Assembly: GCA_025200525.1 (NCBI GenBank)
Contig: CM045758.1
Coordinates: 62,804,598-62,868,597, forward strand
Source of the DNA: Camellia lanceoleosa
Taxonomy: Eukaryota; Streptophyta; Magnoliopsida; Ericales; Theaceae
Reading direction: 5' to 3'
DNA: 64,000 nt
A program made the position numbers and the translations under genes. Under the pieces are notes generated by a model. That model was given only the letters and a program-made list of their open reading frames with translations, searched no databases and had not been told where the DNA came from. This document shows positions 33,053-44,603 of the stretch, in pieces (positions within the stretch are counted from its first letter, which is position 1; the number at the start of each line of letters is the position of its first letter).

Positions 33053-34571
33053 TTTTATTTTTATTTGTTTATTTTTTTTATCAGCAAAAAGAAGGAACCT
33101 TTATTGATGGAAAATCATACAAGATATGAGAATACATCAAATAAAGGGAAGGAGTTTGGTGAGGAACCAAACCCGAAAAAAACAGAAGACAAGCAGAAAG
33201 AAAGGCAAAACTTTGCATACATGAACCTTACACAGTAGCATGCCTACACCAGTGCCTACACCACAAACCACAGCAGATCCAATGAGTGCAGATAGCAGCA
33301 GATAGCAGATGCCTAACAAAAGATGAAACCATACTGAACACCAGATCAGTGCAGCCCAACACAAATAGCAGAGGAGACACAAACAGGTAACATAGTAGCC
33401 AGCAGCCTCTTCAGCCAACTCTACAGAATCTGGCTTTTCCTCCTTGCATACCACTCAACCTGAGTTCAAATACACCAACAGCAACCACTGAATCCTAAGT
33501 TCCAGCAGCCCCACCCAACCACTGACAGCAATATGAGCATATGATAGAATATAGGGCTGGAGACACCTTCCTTACCTAAATTAAATTGAGGCCAGTGCAT
33601 GCCAAGCCCTTATGGCCCCACCAAGACTTTAACACATAATCAAAAATACTTCATACAGATCCCACACCACTAGCACACAGAAGGCATAGCAACAAAACAC
33701 ATACATGACACATAACACTAAAACTCACAGCAGCAGTGACCTTGGCATTCACCATATCAGTGCAGCATTTGGCACTTACAAAGAGGTCACAAATACTTAA
33801 CACACAACCAGAACAGATTAGATCACACCCACCCCAGCAACAGATCACACCACAACATACAGATCACATACACTAACCCACAGACCAGCAACCCATAGCT
33901 GCAAAACTTCTGCTGCTACACAGTACCACCCAAGCACACCCGAATCTGAGTGAAGTTAAAGATAAAATCAGTGATTGAGAAATTAAAGTCCTTTAGATGT
34001 GGCCTCAACCACAGGCTACCTCAGTCTTAATCGGCTCACACACTTCAAACCTTGAGTAGATGATCTGAAGACGCATTCATTTCTAAGCTTCGAATGACCT
34101 GTCTGACTAAAGGGATAGCACTCCATATTTTCCTTTCCCTCTTCTTCACTTGCCCACCTGCCCACCATAAGCTGATCCACAGCACCTGGTAATGCTCCTT
34201 GGGTTCCCCACCAATTCAACATATGAGACCAGATACTCCACACAAAAGGGCAGCATACTAGAACATGATTCACAGATTCCAACTCACTCTTACAGAACAC
34301 ACACAGATTAGACCCATTCACATTTAGGATCCCTAGCCTTTGTAGAAACTCCTTTGTCTTGATCCTCCTTTTCCAGGCCATCCACCCAAATACTTGCACC
34401 TTGGGAGGAATAAACTTTAACCACACCAACTTACTAACACTGAGGTTTGGACCAAGGTTACCAACCACAAACTTATACAAAGATGTTACAGAAAAATCAC
34501 TAGAATTAGAGGCTGACCACACAGGCCTATCCACCTGATCAGGCCTTAGCACAAGACCTGCTGGAGGACAC
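33053..34571 (-). mobile_element. 5'-truncated LINE inside STP exon 2
   Basis: On the minus strand it ends with an A/T-rich tail (33052-33085) after CCATCAATAAAGGTTCC and TTCTTTTTGCTGAT, the same 3' layout as the LINEs at 7884 and 23577. The 5' part (34016-34571) still encodes the reverse-transcriptase zinc-binding domain. About 1.5 kb remain of a full plant L1-like element of several kb. It separates MDAFLKKFF from KEDTKVSNYC of the transporter. No clear target duplication was found, so some exon sequence may have been lost. Confidence 0.8.
34016..34560 (-). pseudogene. LINE ORF2 C-terminal zinc-binding domain (zf-RVT)
   Basis: WSASNSSDFSVTSLYKFVV, VWLKFIPPKVQVFGWMAWK, RRIKTKEFLQRLGI and the zinc ligands in CVFCKSELESVNHVLVCCPF followed by VWSIWSHML. 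This is the conserved C-terminal region of plant LINE reverse transcriptases. The open frame continues upstream into transporter exon 2 (SVLHMDAFLKKFF), so its apparent ATG is an accident of the junction. The tail LRNECVFRSS is where the RNase H-like part should start, and it is disrupted. Confidence 0.88.
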
Positions 34572-34619
34572 TCCGAGAAGAATTTCTTTAGAAATGCATC
34601 CATATGGAGGACACTCCAC
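34572..34619 (-). pseudogene. Sugar transporter (STP family) exon 2, 5' part
   Basis: After an AG at 34620-34621 the minus strand reads GGVSS (first G completed by exon 1), then, past a 2-nt insertion (AT in CCATATGG), MDAFLKKFFSE. This is the start of the extracellular loop after helix 1 in STP proteins. The acceptor lacks a pyrimidine tract, so it may be decayed. The motif GGAGTGTCCTCCA occurs twice, 44 bp apart, once in the exon and once at the LINE junction. Confidence 0.75.
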
Positions 34620-34621
34620 CT

Positions 34622-35555
34622 TTCCATTCACTTACATATGTTAATAAATTTGCTACAAGTTTTTCTGAAATATTTTTAAAATCTAATCTATTTTAATTAC
34701 ACTATAATTTAGTAATTGTAGTAGTATTATCTTTTCAACAAAGTCTGGCTCCTTCAAAATCAAAATATATAGTGAAATATGAAGTAATTGTGTGACTGGC
34801 GCACATTTTTGCTTGCCTATGATATGATAAATTCAACTACCTCATTTTGTTTGCTTTTTAGCTTGTTTGAAACCACTTAAATCTTTGGACAAATTCAATG
34901 CAACTGTTACCTTTTCTGTCCAAATTAAAAAAATTTGTGACATCTGCATTTTTAGAGTGCAAAAAATAAAAATAAAAATAAAAGTCAAAGTCAATTTCAA
35001 TAGAAAATGACAATATTACCCTTAATGTCAACTTACTTTTAAACGATGTGAAAACCTATTCCTAAATCAGATGGGTGTAAAGTAGATTTTTCCTTAAATC
35101 TTAACGCCAACCTTCACAACGAAGAATTGGAAAATTCATATCTTTTTTTTTTTTTTTTAAACAAATAAGCTTCCTTTGTTTTGAAAAAAAAAAAAATGTA
35201 GTTGCCATTGACTACCATACAACCCCAACTTAATAGAAACGAATCGTGTAAAATTGAAATAGTTATAAACGCGAAAGTTAGAAATAAAATTAGACACAAG
35301 ATACATATAAATTGAAAAGATTTTACATGATTTTTTAGTGGGATCTACTTTTAAAAAAAATCTTATCGATGCATATAAATTTTGTGTCTTAATTTGTGAC
35401 AAATTTATGTGCTTGTAGACTTAGCAATACTCAAAATATATGAGAATCTATTGAAAATATTTACCATCTTGAGTACTTAGTTACTTAATATTCGATAATG
35501 GTATTGGATTACCCATTATCCATGTTTGGTGGTCTTGTAGTGAGAATTGAATTAC
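34622..35555 (-). other. STP intron 1
   Basis: AT-rich non-coding DNA bounded by the exon 1 donor CAG|GTAATTC at 35555 and the exon 2 acceptor near 34620. No mobile element border is recognised within it. Confidence 0.6.
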
Positions 35556-35673
35556 CTGAAATTCCAATGTCGTAACCATAAAGAGATCCTCCCATGGCAG
35601 CCATCATACAAGATAACACCACATATGATGTCACCCTCCCATTGTCACTCCTTATTTCAGATTTCTTGGCCAT
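35556..35673 (-). pseudogene. Sugar transporter (STP family) exon 1
   Basis: ATG at 35673 begins MAKKSEIRSDNGRVTSYVV, then LSCMMAAMGGSLYGYDIGIS and a phase-1 donor CAG|GT. Length (39 codons plus 1 nt), helix 1 with the GYDIGIS signature and intron position are those of plant STP hexose/H+ symporters. This exon itself is intact. Its upstream flank (35674-35715) matches the flank of the stray exon at 7679. Promoter elements could not be identified. The whole gene would run 35673 to 16743, about 19 kb because of insertions. Confidence 0.92.
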
Positions 35674-36074
35674 GGCTAGCTTCTACCAAGTTCACTCACA
35701 AAGGAGCCACTCGACACGCACACACACACACACATATATATATCTAAGTCTGCGGGATGTGTGAGTAGCTGAACGTGCAATATTTGACGTGTTGGAGTCA
35801 CTTTTTGGTCCTTGGAGTAGCTTAGGTAACATTTGAAAAATTATGTTGTTGCTGTGATTTTTTTTGAAAATAAAATTGTGTGATAAAACCTTAAGTGAAT
35901 GAGTTGTGTAATATAATAGAGAATATATATAGAGAAAGATGAGAGAGAGGGGTCTAGAAAGTGGGTCTAATTTTTTGGTCTAAATAATAATGTTTTATAT
36001 TTAAATATATACTAATCAATCCCAAATGACTGGATTTTAAAAAGTGGACTCATATATATATATATATATATATA
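35674..36074. other. Upstream flank of the STP gene
   Basis: A (CA)n(TA)n microsatellite lies at about 35717-35742, and a (TA)11 tract at 36052-36074 borders the next MITE. There is no gene. Any STP promoter would lie here but no convincing TATA or motif cluster is seen. Confidence 0.5.
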
Positions 36075-36331
36075 GGGCAAATTATCAACACTTCCTCGAG
36101 GTTTGACTAAAATATAAGTTCCTCCTGAGATTTGGGAAATTATAAATTACCCCTGAGGTTTGTATTTGCATACCAAATGAGGAAGCAATTTGTTATGCAA
36201 ATATAAACCTCAATGGACAATTTGTTATGAAAATATAAACCTTAAGGGGCATGATGTAATTTTTCAAACCTCAGGGGAATCCTTATTTTAGTCAAACCTC
36301 GAGGGAGTGTTGGGGTGTTGGTAATTTGCCC
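36075..36331. mobile_element. 257-bp inverted-repeat MITE sitting in a TA microsatellite
   Basis: Ends GGGCAAATTA and TAATTTGCCC are inverted repeats. The pairing continues through CCTCGAGGTTTGACTAAAAT and TTTTAGTCAAACCTCGAGG with few mismatches. (TA)n tracts flank both ends (36052-36074 and 36332-36353), so the target duplication is hidden in the microsatellite. Confidence 0.75.
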
Positions 36332-36495
36332 ATATATATATATATATATATATTAAATCACTCTCATAAAAAAATATTGAGAATTTAATGGAATTTAGAA
36401 GTGACGAGGTTTTGTACTTATTAAAAAAGAAAAAGAATAAGCCCCATTCTCTTTAATATTGAGAATTAAATGGAGGTGGAATTTGGCATATCTAT

Positions 36496-36787
36496 TGTTA
36501 ATATTGAAGAACCTTCTAGTGCATCAGATACAATCCCAGTTGCAACTGCAAGTTCAGCTGCAGCTCATGCCAGTTCAACTTCAGCATCACTAACAGATCA
36601 TATTCAGCTTCAGCCCAAGGTTCACCAGCTCAAGCCTCACTGACAATTATATCTTTTAACTGTTTCCATAGCTCATGGTAATTAGTTAGAAGTAGTTAGG
36701 ATTTATTAATCAATAAGATATCACTTGTATAAATACACTCTGTATCTTAGATACTTTTTAATGAGAATTGAATTCAGTTTTTCTTTA
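36496..36787 (+). repeat. 5' LTR of the copia element at 36496
   Basis: TGTTAATATTGAAG to TTTTTCTTTA. The expected final CA has become TA. TATA box TATAAATA lies near 36728 in CTTGTATAAATACACTC. Confidence 0.93.
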
Positions 36788-36800
36788 TGGTATCAGAGCC
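36788..36800 (+). other. Primer binding site of the copia element at 36496
   Basis: TGGTATCAGAGCC immediately after the LTR, complementary to initiator Met tRNA. Confidence 0.92.
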
Positions 36801-36837
36801 GCTCTGAAGCTCTCACGAGCATAACTCTGGGCCATCC

Positions 36838-37786
36838 ATGGCTTTTTCTGATTCATCTCTATCTTCTTTATCTTCTAATCTCAAATTGTTGATCTCTAAT
36901 CTCATTTCATTCATTACAGTTAAACTTGATTCTGTAAATTTTTTGATATGGCGCAGTCAGTTCCAGAATGTTTTGCGTGCAACCGAGTTGTTAGATTTTG
37001 TAAATGGATCAATTCCTTGTCCACCATTGCAAATCAAAGATTCAAATGGTGTTGAAGTGATCAATCCAAATCGAGCATGGTGGAACAAAATTGATGCTCA
37101 TCTGCCAAGCTGTATAACAGCCACAGTCACACCTCTACTTTTTTTATTCTGTTCTTCATTTGAGCCATAGCTATGAGGTCTGGAATGCTCTCTGTAAACG
37201 ATTCACAGTGTTATCTAGATCTCACATTCATGAAATGAAGAATCGCTTGAATCATCTGACAAAAGACTCATTGTCAATGAATGAGTATTTGACTCAGATA
37301 AAAGACCTTTCTGATCAATTAACTCTGGCCTCTTCACCTATTGATGAAGAAGATCTGGTACTTCTCACTCTTAATGGATTGCCAGATGAGTTTAATGCTC
37401 TCAAAACCACTATTCGAGCACGTATTGAGCCTATTTCTATGGCAGAGTTAACATCTCTGTTGAGTTCTGAATCAATTCACATTGAAGCTAAAGAAAGAAA
37501 GTCACATTCTCATGAGCCTTCTGTTGCTTATACTGCACAGCGTGGTTCATTTAGTACTGCTTCTAGAGGAGGACGCTCATCATTTCGAGGTTCTAGAGGT
37601 GGTTTTCGTGGTGGTAGTGGCAGATCTACTTCTTGTGGCCGAGGTCAATATTACTCTTCCAACTTAACTTGCCAAATCTGTGGAAAAAGCAGTCACACTG
37701 CCATAGACTGGATGCTAACTTTCACCCATCCCCTTCCTCTAATTTTTCTTCTCCATTTGGCAATCCTTCTCCTCGAGCTTTTGTGA
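36838..37786 (+). pseudogene. copia gag (element at 36496)
   Basis: The frame from ATG 36838 (VKLDSVNFLIWRSQFQNVLR) shifts near 37165 into the frame of 37160-37786 (YEVWNALCKRFTVLSRSHIH, MKNRLNHLTKDSLSMNEYL, LTLNGLPDEFNALKTTIRA). It matches UBN2-type copia gag. A Gly/Arg/Ser-rich stretch leads to a zinc knuckle CQICGKSSHTAID that ends in W instead of the fourth ligand C, and the frame then drifts. So the nucleic-acid finger is lost. Confidence 0.88.
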
Positions 37787-37799
37787 CTTTTACTTCATC

Positions 37800-38275
37800 T
37801 ACTATTTTTGCTGAATTTTCTCCCTGGTACCTTGATTCTGCTACTTCTGATTATATTACTCATGATCTCTCTAATCTCCACATGTATCAGGATTATCAAG
37901 GACTTGATCAGATTACTGTAGGTAGTGGTAAGTCCCTTCCTACTCATCATTCAGGTAAAGGCCTACTACCTACTCCTTATTTTTCCTTTAAGCTTAACAA
38001 GCTTTTGCATGCTCCTATCTCCTCCAATCTTCTTGCTGTGCATCAGCTCACCAAGGATAATAATTGCACTATTACATTTGATGAGTCTTCATTTGTGATC
38101 TAGGACAAACACTCGAAGGCCATTCTGCACAAGGGCCATAATGCTCATGGCTTATATCACTTTTCACATTTGTCATTATCTTCCTCTACTGCTGTACATG
38201 CTCTTCATGCGTCATCATCTCATGCTGTATTTTCTGCTACTACTAGTCCTGTATCTGAGGCTACTTAGCATAAAA
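37800..38275 (+). pseudogene. copia protease and pre-integrase region (element at 36496)
   Basis: WYLDSATSDYITHDLSNL stands where the aspartic protease has DSG/DTG, and the Gly is Ala here. ITVGSGKSLPTHHSGKG and LLAVHQLTKDNNCTITFDE follow, then a stop at 38101-38103. The pre-integrase H-H motif is partly readable (HKRLGHPL from 38271, after a stop near 38268). Confidence 0.8.
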
Positions 38276-38277
38276 GA

Positions 38278-39297
38278 TTGGGTCATCCCTTACAACCAAA
38301 ATTTGCAGCTTTAAAACAACACTTATCTGTTGCTCATAATCACACCAAATCTACTGGTTTTTCATGTACTCATTGTAGTATAGCTAAAAGTCATAGACTT
38401 CCTTTCAAGCTTTCTAGTTCTACTGTAAATAAGCCCTCATCTCTTATTCATAGTGATGTATGGGGGCCATTTCGTTCTTCTTCATCTTGTTACAAATTCT
38501 ATGTGCTTTTCATTGATGAATATAGCAAGTTTACTTGGCTTTATCCTCTCTGTTATAAAAGTGAAGTGTTTTCAAAATTTTTGGAATTTAAAGCTTATGT
38601 TGAGACTCAATTTTCTACTAAATTACAAGTGCTTAAGACTAATGGAGGTACTGAATTTGTTAATTCTTCTATGACTCTATTTCTGAAAGCTCAAGGCATT
38701 GTTCATCAATTATCATGTCCCTACACTCTATCTCAGAATGGGGTCTCTGAACGCAAACATAGACATATTATTGAGACCACTGTTGCTTTACTTCATCACT
38801 CTTGTGCTCCCATCAAGTTTTGGTTTGATGCAGTCTTCACTGCAACTCATCTCATTAATAGACTCCCTAGTGACACTCTTTCTCATAAATCCCCTTATGA
38901 ACTTCTTTTTCATGCTTTACATGATTATGCTTTTCTCAGAGTGTTTGGGTGCCAATGTTTTCCTTGGTTGAAACCCTATACCACAAATAAGTTCCAGCCT
39001 AGGTCCACTCTCTGTGTCTTTCTTGGTTATCACTCCTTCTATAAAGGTTACAGATGTTTGGACATGACCACAGGTAAAGTTCATATTTTTAGACATGTGA
39101 GCTTTAATGAAGATATCTTTTCTTTTTCTGCTATATCTTCTGTTTCTGCAGCATCTTCATTGTCTACTCTTCAGTTTTTCTTTTGGCCTACTTCTCCTTT
39201 GACTCCTATGGCTACAGTCCCTATTTCTATGCCTCAGTCTACTGTTGCACAAGTTCAGTCTGTTTCATCATCTTCTGAATCTGGTTTGCCTCAGTAG
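38278..39297 (+). pseudogene. copia integrase (element at 36496)
   Basis: An open stretch of 339 residues: CTHCSIAKSHRLPF closes the HHCC finger. SLIHSDVWGPF and LFIDEYSKFTWLYPL give the first and second acidic positions, and VSERKHRHIIETTVALLHH is the third catalytic motif. FLRVFGCQCFPWL and CVFLGYHSFYKGYRCLD end the domain, and a Ser/Pro-rich linker follows. The glycine-rich DGG-type LKTNGGTEFVN has N for D, so one catalytic residue appears lost. Confidence 0.88.
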
Positions 39298-39432
39298 CTC
39301 TCTGGTGTTGCACCAATTCAATCACCTATTGCACCACTAGTTCAAACATCTGCTGTCCTAGTTGCTCCAGCCAAATCTTTTGCCTCTGTTTTTGTTGTCC
39401 CAGTTGCTCTAGCCTAATCTTTTGCCTCTGTT

Positions 39433-40548
39433 TTGGCTCAAACCTCTACTACCCCAGCACAGATCCTTACTGCATCTGTCCCAACACAGTTCATTGCTGC
39501 ATCAGCATACCCTACTGCTGTGCCAGCTCCACCTCCTACTACAGCACATGCTACTGCTGCACCAGCTCAACCTACTGCTGCATCACCTTCGCCTATTCTT
39601 ACTACAGCACATTCTACTGTTGCACCAGCTCAACCTATTGCTACATCACCTCAGCCTATTCCTGTTCAGTCTATTTTTATTGATTTACCCCCTATTTCAT
39701 CTCCTACAAATATTCATCCCATGGTCACTCGCTCAAAAGTTCAGGGTTCCAAAGTTCATGGTCTTGTGACACACACATCTCCCTCCTTTGTTGATGTTGA
39801 ACCTTCTACTTATCAACAGGCCCTTACCTCTCCACATTGGCATGCTGCTATGCTTGATGAGTACAAGGCTTTAATGGCTCAAGGAACTTGGTCTCTCGTC
39901 CCTCTTCCAACTTCTAAACAGGATATTGGTTGTAAATGGGTGTTTCGCATTAAGCGAAACAATGATGGTTCCATTGTTTGATACAAGGCACGATTGGTTG
40001 CTAAAGGTTTCTTACAACAAGAAGGTATAAATTATAATGAAACCTTTAGTCCTGTTGCTAAACATCCCATAATTCGCATTTTGCTCTGCCTTGCCTTGCA
40101 TCATCACTAACCCTTAAAGCAGTTAGACATTAGCAATGCCTTCTTACATGGTACCTTGGATGAAGAGGTCTATATGACACAACCACCAGGTTTTGTCAAT
40201 TCTTCTTCCTCTCAACTTGTATGCAGATTACAGAAGGATATTTATGGATTGAAGCAAGCCCCCAGAGCTTGGTATTATACTTTTTCCAAGTTTTTGTTTT
40301 CTCAGGGATTTGTCAATAGCCACTGTGATAATTCTTTGTTCATCCACAAAACTTTTAATTCTGTTACTATTCTTCTAATATATGTGGATGCCATTCTTCT
40401 TACTGGCAATAATCCCTCTCATCTTCAAACTCTTATTCACCATATGCATTCAGCTTTTGCCATGAAAGAGTTAGGTGATATTTCTTATTTTTTGGGAATT
40501 TCAATTCAATCTCTTGGGGATTCTTATTTCTCATCTCAATAGAAGTAC
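39433..40548 (+). pseudogene. copia reverse transcriptase (element at 36496)
   Basis: A proline/alanine/threonine-rich linker (39433-39700) leads to MVTRSKVQGSKVHGLV, then HWHAAMLDEYKALMAQGTW and CKWVFRIKRNNDGSIV. Stops follow at 39979-39981 and near 40108. The second half (40156-40542) has YMTQPPGFVNSSSSQLVCRL, DIYGLKQAPRAWYYTFSKFL and LLIYVDAILLTGNN. The catalytic YVDD box reads YVDA, so the polymerase active site is mutated. Confidence 0.87.
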
Positions 40549-40575
40549 GCCTCTGATATTCTTGTCAAAGCAGGC

Positions 40576-41296
40576 ATGACTTCTTGTAAATCTTGTCCTA
40601 CACCTAGCTCCATGAAACCTCGTCTTAATCCTGTTGCTTCTCTTCCTTTTGCTCAACCTCAGTTATATCGCAACTTAGTTGGAGCTCTACAATATCTGAC
40701 TATTACATGTCCAGATTTTTCCTTAGCTGTTAATCAAGCATGTCAATACATGCATGCTCCTACAAATGGTCACTTTGCTTTGGTCAAACAAATTCTTTGG
40801 TTTGTTAAGGGCTCTCTCTCTCTCTCATGGGTTGGTTTTTGGTCATAGTTTTTTCACCATACAAGCTTTCTCTGATTCTAACTGGGCTAGGGATCTCATA
40901 GATCGCAAATCTACTTCAAGTTATTGTGTCTATCTTGGTTCAAATATCATCTCTTGGTCTGCAAAGGAACCAATTGTTTCTCGATCAAGTACTGAGGCCG
41001 AATACCGCTCTCTTGCTCAGACTACTGCTGAATTGAGCTAGTTACAAATGTTTTTTCATGATCTTTCTATTCCAACTACCTGTTCTCCTATTCTTTGGTG
41101 TGACAACTTATCAGCAATTGCACTTGCTTCTAATCCAGTGTTTCACACACGTTCAAAACATATCGAGGCGGACTGTCACTTTATCCGTGAAAAAGTTGCT
41201 GAGAAACACCTTGTTCTCAAATACATTCCCTATGTTGATCAGATTGCTGATATCTTTACTAAGCCTTTGTCAGCCTCTCGGTTTCATTTTCTTTAG
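40576..41296 (+). pseudogene. copia RT C-terminus and RNase H (element at 36496)
   Basis: Frame pieces: LVGALQYLTITCPDFSLAVN, QACQYMHAPTNGHFALVK, then a frameshift in a CT run at 40810-40828, SDSNWARDLIDRKSTSSYCV, YLGSNIISWSAKEPIVSRSS, TEAEYRSLAQTTAELS, a stop, and WCDNLSAIALASNPVFHTRS plus KHIEADCHFIREKV. These are the conserved RNase H blocks in the right order. Confidence 0.87.
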
Positions 41297-41340
41297 TCCA
41301 AGCTCATGGTCTGCTCTTCTCCTATCAGCTTGAAGGGGGC

Positions 41341-41631
41341 TGTTAATATTGAAGAACCTTCTAGTGCATCAGATGCAATCCAGATTGCAATCAGAAGTTC
41401 ATTGCAACTCATGCCGTTAAACTTCAAAGATCACTAACAGATCATATTCAACTTCAGCCTAAGGTTCACTAGCTTAAGCCTCACTGACAGTTATATCTTT
41501 TAACTGTTTCCGTAGCTCATGGTGATTAGTTAGAAGTAGTTAGGATTTATTAATCAGTTAGATATCACTTGTATAAATACACTTTGTATCTTAGATACTT
41601 TTTAATGAGAATTGAATTCAGTTTTTCTTCA
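41341..41631 (+). repeat. 3' LTR of the copia element at 36496
   Basis: 291 bp, TGTTAATATTGAAG to TTTTTCTTCA, preceded by the purine run TTGAAGGGGGC (polypurine tract). Confidence 0.93.
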
Positions 41632-42535
41632 TCTATCTATAAAGAAAATGAAATTTCTAATGAAAACAATTTCGTGAAACTCAAAACTCTCATAATATAT
41701 TTTTTATAATTCTTATTTTTTAAATAATTAAAAAATATTCTATTGGTTAATTAATATTAAATTATTTAAAAAAATCTTATTATTTCTTGATTTACACATA
41801 TTAAAAGGAAAGTTAATTAATTTATTTAGAAATTTAAATTTAGAAATTTGAAAAGAAAAATTAACTAATCAATTTTAATTTTTTTTTTAAAAAAAATCTT
41901 ATTATGCCTTACTTTACACATTTCAAAAAGAAAGTTAATTAATTCATTTATAAATTTAAATTTAGAAATTTGAAAAGAAAAGTTAACTAACCAGTTTTAA
42001 ATTTTTTAAAAAAAAGTTTATAACTTTTATTGAATCATTTGAAAAAAAATTATTATGCCTTAATTTACACATTTTAAAAGGAAAGTTAATTAATCTATTT
42101 ATAAATTTAAATTTAGAAATTTGAAAAGGAAATAATTAATCAGTTTTAAATTTTTTTTAAAAAGTTATTGAATCATTTAAAAAAAATCTTATTATGTCTT
42201 GATTTACATATTTTAAAAGGAAATTTAATTAATCCATTTAAAAATTTAAATTTAAAAATTTGAAAAGGATTAGTTTTAAAATTTAGATTTTTGTATCACT
42301 AAAATATAGGAATCAATTCGCATATCCCATTGTTTATTTATCTTAATGTTTAATTTTTTAAATATTTAAAAAAAATCTTTTATTGGCTAGGTTTTATTTC
42401 CTTATATTGTGATAGTTCGTCCATTTTAAGAATTTGCTTCTCCCACCAAATATTATATAGTTTTTTTTTTTTTTTTTTTTTATATAGTGTATATCAATAC
42501 AATAAAAGATCCAAAACTCCTTTTAAACATTGATG
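41632..42535. repeat. AT-rich tandem array, ~120-150-bp units
   Basis: The landmark CTTATTATGCCTTGATTTACACA (shown here in part: ATTATGCCTT) recurs at about 41776, 41898, 42050 and 42188. The units contain GGAAAGTTAATTAAT and AAATTTAGAAATTTGAAAAG. Four degenerate copies fill 41776-42275. The rest to 42535 is featureless AT-rich DNA with a long T run at 42463-42482. Confidence 0.65.
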
Positions 42536-42684
42536 ATGTTTTGGTTTATGGTTTTGGGTAGAAATTTTGAAAGGAAGAATAAAAATGTGTGTGAAATTAG
42601 GTAAAATGTAATTATATTTCATTTATATTTCACTTATCTTTTTCCTTTCTCATTCCAAATTTCTACCTAAATGAATCAAAACAT
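42536..42684. mobile_element. ~149-bp hairpin MITE
   Basis: ATGTTTTGGTTTATGG at the left pairs with TGAATCAAAACAT at the right. The arms continue through GTAGAAATTTTGAAAGGAAG and TTTCTCATTCCAAATTTCTA. AT-rich, non-coding, similar in layout to 45825-45985 but not in sequence. Confidence 0.6.
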
Positions 42685-43186
42685 AATTTAAAGTTGGGTA
42701 CATATTTTTCATATTAGAAATTTTGAATTAATATTACTTTTTAAAATTGTGTACTATAAATTCTTATTACATATATCTCTCCATATAATAATGATTGAAA
42801 TTTATTTTAGTTGCTATATCAAAAGTTAGTTATAAAGTCAAAGAAAATGTAAAAGTCTTAAAGTTTTAATGTAAACATTTTATGTTAGAATTTGTTCAAA
42901 TGTAATTTTCTTAATATTTATAATTTTTTTGTTAAAAATATGATGTATTATAGCTTAAACCAAGAATTGTCGAGGGGAAAAAATTGAGATTTTCTAAGTT
43001 AATTTTTAATATTTAATCAAATATTATAACTCTCAAACTAACTTATATCGGTCACGAATCAATAAACACAATTTTTAATAATTAAGTGAATGTCACATTA
43101 ACATAAATATTGAGTCAAGTAATTTCTAAGTCACTTCTAATATTTAGTCCAACACCACAAGTCAATCCTAATTTATTTTTATGTAA
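42685..43186. other. AT-rich non-coding DNA
   Basis: Nothing recognised. Confidence 0.6.
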
Positions 43187-44296
43187 GGTCTCATTTTGAT
43201 AATTTAAAATGTTTAATTTCTTAAAAATCTTTGTTAATATCATCCACGAAAAAATTATAGTGATTTAATAATCTTAACATTTTCATTTTATCATATTTAT
43301 CTCTAAAAAAATGATAATTTATTTTTAAATAAATACAATAAAATAAAAAATATTATGAATCGACTAATTTTTTTCAAGAAAAAAAATATTCATTAGGATT
43401 CTGCAAAATAAACTATTCAAATTATCAAAACGAGCAGTCAAGTTGTCTCAAGTTTATATTTAAATATATAATGAGTATCTAAATGCAAATGATGTTTAGA
43501 TATAAAAATGATATATATATAAAACATGCATTTTAATGTAAAAAAATACTAATATGATCATTTTTCACAGATTGACCTGGTGTAAATTGGGCTTGGCCCA
43601 TTTGAGCTTGAGCTCAGGCCGACCAATGTTGGCCGCCCAAGCTCCCGTTAAAATTCAGGCCGGATTGGCCCACGAATTAGAAAATTAGACTCAAGCTTAG
43701 GGGTATTCGAGCCTTAGGCGAACTGGCAGACCAAGCCTTGGGCTGGGCCAGCGAGCTTGGGCCTGGGCGGGCCTAAATATTTTTAAATATTTTTTTCTAT
43801 TTTTTCTACTAAAAATGATATTAGGCCATAGGGGGGGTCGGGACTCGGGCTAGGTTTTGAGTGAGTCTTGAACGAGCCCACAAGCTGGATCGTGAGCTTG
43901 GTCAGGCTTCAAAATGGCGATCCAGGTCCAAGCTTAGAGTTATGGACTGGGCTCGAGCCTGAGTCTAACTAGGCCAGACCCACCTCAAACCGCTCACGGA
44001 TCACGGACCATTTTTACATTCTTCGATTTAACTAACAAATGGCTAATATATAGACCCATGTGTTATAAATTTATATTTAGATTAAAAACATAATATATGT
44101 CAAAATTATAATATTAACTATAATTTTTATTCATTAGTAGAGGAAAGTCGCAATTAAGTGTAGTATGGTTAAGATCCACTTAATTATTTTTATATCTGTT
44201 TTTTTTTTTTTTTTTTTATAATTATAAAAATCGTGTGGTCGAGGAGTTTGTGGACTATGGGTGGACAAACATCGAGCAGGGCCAGGTTACTACATA

Positions 44297-44603
44297 GGCC
44301 ATGTTTAGGATAAACTAAAAAATTCAAAAAGTTACTAAAAAAAAGTTAAAAAGATCTATACTATTCAAGAGTAATTTGTGGAGGAAGCCACTAGGACAAA
44401 ATTATTATTTTGCCTTTTGAATTCAACTATCCAAAAAGTCAAAAAGTTAAAAGGGTAAAATGATAATTTTGATTTTACTGCAATATTTTATTACGCATTT
44501 TTTGGTAAAAAGTCAAAAAGTTATCCCAAACATACTTATTTTTTTCTCTCTACTTTTTTAATGAAAAAGTCAAAAAGTAGACTTATATAGCACATCCTAA
44601 ACA
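44297..44603. mobile_element. hAT-like MITE within dispersed repeat copy 2
   Basis: The inserted 307 bp run from GGCCATGTTTAGGAT to ATCCTAAACA and are flanked by ACTACATA (44289-44296) and ACTAGATA (44604-44611), an 8-bp duplication with one change. Copy 1 has a single ACTACATA at 14513-14520 and no insert. Interior words CAAAAAGTTA and CAAAAAGTC repeat in both arms. Confidence 0.75.

Larger units (their letters stand above)
36496..41631 (+). mobile_element. Ty1/copia retrotransposon, decayed
   Basis: 5136 bp. Target duplication TCTAT lies at 36491-36495 and 41632-36 of the next kilobase (41632-41636). The LTRs are 292 and 291 bp, roughly 7-9 percent diverged by eye, so the age is similar to the element at 25990. 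The primer binding site is a perfect initiator Met tRNA complement. All domains are present in copia order but broken by stops and frameshifts. It lies upstream of the STP exon 1 and points away from the gene. Confidence 0.95.

Noticed and set aside
33137..33848. Cys/Leu-rich minus-strand ORFs in the LINE 3' region
   Set aside because: They lie downstream of the LINE coding end in CA/GT-rich untranslated DNA and show no family pattern.
39422..39769. Leu/His-rich frame overlapping the copia linker
   Set aside because: Out-of-frame reading of the Pro/Ala/Thr-rich linker.
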